7,502 bases of DNA from JBPCMN01 sp013695115 (GTDB lineage Bacteria; Actinomycetota; Acidimicrobiia; IMCC26256; JACDBD01), in contig JBPCMN010000035.1 of NCBI GenBank assembly GCA_051002235.1, positions 1 through 7,502 of the forward strand, read 5' to 3'. Below, one piece after another: positions 4,941-7,502 of this stretch; position 1 is the first letter of the stretch, and every line of letters starts with the position of its first letter. The notes under the pieces are model-generated. The model did no database searches. It saw nothing but the letters and a program-made list of their open reading frames with translations, and had not been told where the DNA came from. The position numbers were made by a program, and so were the translations under genes.

Positions 4941-7046
4941 ATGAAGCTCCGGGAACGGCGCACCGGGCACAACGGACACAACGGGTTCGCGCTCGACGAG
5001 GCCGTCACCGACTTCCGCCTGGCCTGCATCTCCCGCGCGCTCGACGACCGCGAGATCACGCTGCGGCAGCAGAGTCAGGTGTTCTTCCAGATCTCGGGCG
5101 CGGGGCACGAGGCGCTGCTCCTCGGCCTGGCCCGCTCGCTGCGCGCCGGGTACGACTGGTTCTTCCCCTACTACCGCGACCGCGCCCTGATGCTCGGCCT
5201 CGGCGTCACCCCGCTCGACATCCTGCTCCAGGCGGTGGGGTCGGCCGACGACCCCGCGTCGGCGGGTCGACAGATGCCGTGCCACTGGGGCGACCGCGCC
5301 CGCCACGTCGTCACGCAGAGCAGCCCGACCGGCAGCCAGTGCCTGCCCGCGGTCGGGTGCGCCGAAGCGGCGCGCTACATCGCCCGCCGCGACCTTCCCG
5401 GCTGCTCCGCCCACGGTGACGAGGTCACCTATGTGTCGCTGGGCGAGGGCGCGTGCTCCGAGGGCGAGTTCTGGGAGAGCGTGAGCACCGCCGCCCGCCT
5501 CGGCCTGCCCGTGCTCTTCGTCGTCGCCGACAACGGCTACGCGATCTCGGTGCGAGCGGGCGACCAGGCGCCGGCGCCGATCTCCGAGATGGTGATGGGG
5601 ATCCGCGGCCTCCACGTCACCAAGTTCGACGGGCGCGACTACTTCGAGATCCGGCCCCGCGGCCCCGAGGCGATCCAGCGGGTGCGGGCCGGGCAGGGCC
5701 CGGGCCTGATCCACGCCCTCGTCACCCGGCCGTACTCGCACTCGCTGTCGGACGACCAGAAGAAGTACCGCCCCGCCGACGAGCTGCTCGACGAGGCCGA
5801 GCACGACCCCATCCTCACGCTGGAGCAGACGCTCGTGCGCGAGGGCGCGCTCACGCCGGAGGAAGCCGAGCAGATTCGCGCCGAGGCGAAGGCGACGGTG
5901 GCGGAGGCGGCGCAAGAGGCGCTCAAGGCCCGGCGGCCCGACCCGGCCACCGTCACCGACCAGGTCCTCGGCCCGCCGGTGGTCACCGAACTGCCAACCG
6001 ACCCGCCCGCGTCGACGGGCGACGACGACGCGGTCGCGTTCGGTGAGGCAATCCGACAGACGTTGCACGAGGAGATGGCGCGCGACGAGCGGATCCGCGT
6101 GTTCGGCGAGGACGTCGCCGACGCCGATCCCCACGTCCTCGACGAGGTTCCCGGGAAAGGCGGCGTGTTCGGCGTCACCTTCGGATTGCAGCGCGAGTTC
6201 GGCGAGGGCCGCTGCTTCAACACTCCACTGGCCGAGGCCAACATCGTCGGGCGCGCCGTCGGGCAGGCGATCCGGGGGCTGCGCCCGAGCCCCGAGATCC
6301 AGTTCTTCGACTACATCTGGCCGGCGATGACGCAACTGAAGTCGGAGGCGGCGACGATCCGGTGGCGCTCGAACGGCACGTTCACGTGCCCCACCGTGAT
6401 CCGGGTGCCGATCGGCGGCTACCTGACCGGGGGCGCGATCTGGCACTCGCAGTGCGGCGAATCGATCTTCGCCCACATACCCGGCCTGATGATCGCGTTC
6501 CCGTCACGGGCGCGCGACGCCGCCGGGCTGCTGCGCACTGCGTTCCGGTGCGAGGACCCGGTTCTGTTCCTCGAGCACAAGCACCTGTACCGCCAGGGCT
6601 ACAACCGCGACCCCCTCCCACCGCCCGACTGGCTGCTCCCGTTCGGGCGCGGGACGTACGTGACCCGCGGTGACCGGATCACCGTCGTCACCTGGGGTGC
6701 GACCGTGCACCGGGCCCAGCTCGCCGCCCACGACGTCGACCCGGACCGCAACCAGGTCGAGATCATTGACCTGCGCACGATCGTGCCCTGGGACCGCGAC
6801 ATCGTGGGCGAGTCGGTCGCCCGCACCGGGCGCGTGCTCGTGCTGCACGAGGACACGCTTGCGTCCGGGTTCGGTGCCGAGGTCGCGGCCTGGATCGCCG
6901 ACGAGTGCTTCGAGTACCTCGACGCCCCGGTGTGGCGGCTAGCCGCGGCCGACACGCACGTGCCCTATGAGCCCACCCTCGAGGACGCGGTCCTCCCCCA
7001 GGTCGAAGACATTGCTCGCGACCTGCGCCGCCTCCTCGCTTACTGA
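4941..7046 (+). CDS. Fused alpha-beta 2-oxoacid dehydrogenase E1
   Basis: The product is 701 residues and joins the E1 alpha and beta subunits, normally two genes, in one chain. It would decarboxylate a 2-oxoacid (pyruvate or branched-chain) with thiamine diphosphate and acylate a lipoyl group on E2. The alpha part (about 15-320) has the ThDP/Mg motif opening GEG (168-170) and closing ADN (196-198), and the active-site loop YSHSLSDDQKKYR (265-277) with His267, matching the HHSTSDD loop of branched-chain E1 alpha. A charged, helical then Pro-rich linker spans about 320-360. The beta part (about 362-701) has FGEDVADADP, the catalytic-type Glu432 in NTPLAEANIVG, TGGAIWHSQCGES with His502, and LFLEHKHLYRQ. 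The start is ATG 4941 after GGTGGAGGG; an open frame extends to a TTG at 4857 but would encode the tandem repeat and overlap the E2 start. It lies divergent to E2, its likely partner. Fusion of this type is known in several phyla. Substrate is not decided by sequence alone. Confidence 0.93.
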   Translation: MKLRERRTGHNGHNGFALDEAVTDFRLACISRALDDREITLRQQSQVFFQISGAGHEALLLGLARSLRAGYDWFFPYYRDRALMLGLGVTPLDILLQAVGSADDPASAGRQMPCHWGDRARHVVTQSSPTGSQCLPAVGCAEAARYIARRDLPGCSAHGDEVTYVSLGEGACSEGEFWESVSTAARLGLPVLFVVADNGYAISVRAGDQAPAPISEMVMGIRGLHVTKFDGRDYFEIRPRGPEAIQRVRAGQGPGLIHALVTRPYSHSLSDDQKKYRPADELLDEAEHDPILTLEQTLVREGALTPEEAEQIRAEAKATVAEAAQEALKARRPDPATVTDQVLGPPVVTELPTDPPASTGDDDAVAFGEAIRQTLHEEMARDERIRVFGEDVADADPHVLDEVPGKGGVFGVTFGLQREFGEGRCFNTPLAEANIVGRAVGQAIRGLRPSPEIQFFDYIWPAMTQLKSEAATIRWRSNGTFTCPTVIRVPIGGYLTGGAIWHSQCGESIFAHIPGLMIAFPSRARDAAGLLRTAFRCEDPVLFLEHKHLYRQGYNRDPLPPPDWLLPFGRGTYVTRGDRITVVTWGATVHRAQLAAHDVDPDRNQVEIIDLRTIVPWDRDIVGESVARTGRVLVLHEDTLASGFGAEVAAWIADECFEYLDAPVWRLAAADTHVPYEPTLEDAVLPQVEDIARDLRRLLAY

Positions 7047-7084
7047 GAAGAGTCGCGGAACAGTCGACCGGTAGGATCGCGCCC
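7047..7084 (+). promoter_or_regulatory. Candidate tRNA-Ser promoter
   Basis: Between the E1 stop and the tRNA there are 38 bp. TAGGAT (7072-7077) fits a TANNNT -10 element and sits 7 bases before the first tRNA base, where a -10 for a minimally leadered transcript would be. No clear -35 hexamer is seen about 17 bp upstream. Read-through from E1 is the alternative, as no terminator is visible after its TGA. Confidence 0.45.
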
Positions 7085-7173
7085 GGAGGGATGCCGGAGC
7101 GGCCGATCGGGGCGGTCTCGAAAACCGTTGTGTCCCGTGAGGGGCACCGTGGGTTCAAATCCCACTCCCTCCG
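7085..7173 (+). tRNA. tRNA-Ser (anticodon CGA)
   Basis: This 89-base cloverleaf has acceptor arms GGAGGGA (7085-7091) and TCCCTCC (7166-7172) and discriminator base G at 7173. The anticodon stem GCGGT/ACCGT encloses loop CTCGAAA, giving anticodon CGA, which reads the serine codon UCG. A long variable arm (around TGTCCCGTGAGGGGCA) marks it as class II, as expected for serine. The T arm is GTGGG-TTCAAAT-CCCAC (7149-7165). The next bases are CCC, so the CCA end is not encoded and must be added by CCA-adding enzyme. UCG is a common serine codon in the genes of this window. Confidence 0.95.
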
Positions 7174-7180
7174 CCCGTGC

Positions 7181-7229
7181 ATTCTCGAGGCTGTGGGGTG
7201 CGGAATCCGCACTGCACGGCCTCGAGAAT
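7181..7229. terminator. Long palindrome, likely bidirectional terminator
   Basis: ATTCTCGAGGC (7181-7191) is perfectly inverted at 7219-7229. Inside, GTGCGG (7198-7203) is inverted at 7207-7212 around an AAT loop. Read as one hairpin, 22 of 23 positions pair, two of them by G-T wobble, with one G-G mismatch at 7196/7214. It begins 7 bases after tRNA-Ser and ends 7 bases before the metF stop on the other strand, so both convergent genes would be ended by it. There is no T-tract on either side; terminators without U-tracts are commonly proposed in high-GC actinobacteria. Confidence 0.7.
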
Positions 7230-7236
7230 CGTCGTT

Positions 7237-7502
7237 CTAGGCAGCGCCCTGCCTGAGACCCAAGGCGGTGTAGATCTCGCGGGTCGCGGGCGAGCGGTTG
7301 AGCGTGTAGAAGTGCAGGCCGGGCGCGCCGGCGTCGAGCAGGTCCCGGCACAGCTCGGTGGCAACTTCCACGCCGATACGGCGGACCTCGTCGGGGCGGT
7401 CCTATGCGGCCCGGATGCGGGCCACGAGGTCGGAGGGGAGGGCCGCGCCGGCCATCTGGGCGAAGCGCTGCACCTGGCCGGCATTGGTGACCGGCATGAT
7501 GC
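7237..7502 (-). pseudogene. metF: metF C-terminal part, interrupted by in-frame TAG
   Basis: Read on the minus strand from the window edge, one frame gives IMPVTNAGQVQRFAQMAGAA, then a stop, then DRPDEVRRIGVEVATELCRD and GAPGLHFYTLNRSPATREIY, ending ALGLRQGAA and TAG (7239..7237). This is the C-terminal quarter of 5,10-methylenetetrahydrofolate reductase, which uses FAD and reduced cofactor to make 5-methyl-THF for methionine synthesis; the GLHFYTLNR strand is a strong family signature. The stop is TAG at 7404..7402. Sequence on both sides is in the same frame and looks normal, so a single base change explains it: GAG, CAG, AAG, TCG or TGG to TAG. Truncation there would remove 54 conserved residues. 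Explanations are a real nonsense mutation, a sequencing error, or less likely suppression. The 5' part is outside the window. Identity is firm; loss of function is not proven. Confidence 0.85.

Noticed and set aside
4869..6476. 535-residue minus-strand open frame
   Set aside because: It is antisense to the motif-complete E1 gene and shows only repetitive Arg/Gly/Ala/Val composition.
7085..7229. tRNA-Ser as an integration site of a mobile element
   Set aside because: No integrase gene and no second copy of the tRNA 3' end were noticed in the window.
7402..7404. Recoding of TAG as pyrrolysine
   Set aside because: MetF is not known to use it, no pyl genes are visible, and a single base change or sequencing error is far simpler.
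1..7502. CRISPR array
   Set aside because: No regularly spaced repeats; the only tandem repeat is the two-copy 15-bp unit at 4901-4930.

Overview
The window is very GC-rich, with strong G/C preference at third codon positions, Shine-Dalgarno-like leaders, a GTG start and a GTGA stop/start overlap. Together with an actinobacterial-looking MetF C-terminus and a tRNA-Ser without encoded CCA, this suggests a high-GC actinobacterium, possibly an Acidimicrobiia-like lineage. The lineage is inferred from composition and protein flavour, not from a marker gene. No insertion sequence, phage gene or CRISPR array is visible.

Layout, left to right. (a) Bases 1-175 hold no gene I can defend and carry G/C-rich inverted repeats, possibly the terminator of the next gene. 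(b) A VOC-fold metalloenzyme gene (minus, 176-751) is divergent from a two-gene plus-strand unit: a small Rieske 2Fe-2S protein (840-1190) and a tandem-domain SagB-type nitroreductase/dehydrogenase (1187-2671), which overlap by 4 bases. (c) The SagB-like gene runs tail-to-tail into a minus-strand unit and overlaps its last gene by 41 bp. That unit is a short 2-oxoacid dehydrogenase E2 acyltransferase (4060-4872) followed after 7 bp by a family-4-like GT-B glycosyltransferase (2631-4052). (d) Divergent from E2 across only 68 bp is a fused alpha-beta E1 of the branched-chain/pyruvate dehydrogenase type (4941-7046). (e) A tRNA-Ser(CGA) gene (7085-7173) follows, then a long imperfect palindrome (7181-7229), then the C-terminal end of metF on the minus strand, interrupted by an in-frame TAG.

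How they work together. E1 and E2 are the obvious pair: E1 decarboxylates a 2-oxoacid with thiamine diphosphate, and E2 would pass the acyl group to CoA. The E2 here has only the catalytic domain and the tail of a subunit-binding domain. No lipoyl domain is visible in E2, in E1 or elsewhere in the window, so the swinging arm must come from another protein if the complex works. E3 is also absent. The Rieske/SagB-like pair looks like an electron-transfer protein co-translated with a flavin oxidoreductase; its substrate cannot be read from the sequence, and no azole-peptide (TOMM) partner genes are present. The VOC gene shares the upstream region with this pair, but a shared pathway is only a guess.

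The points most worth a second look are the lipoyl-less E2 beside a fused E1, the perfect 15-bp tandem repeat in the E1-E2 divergent region, the amber codon in metF, the palindrome between tRNA-Ser and metF, and the Rieske/SagB-like pair.
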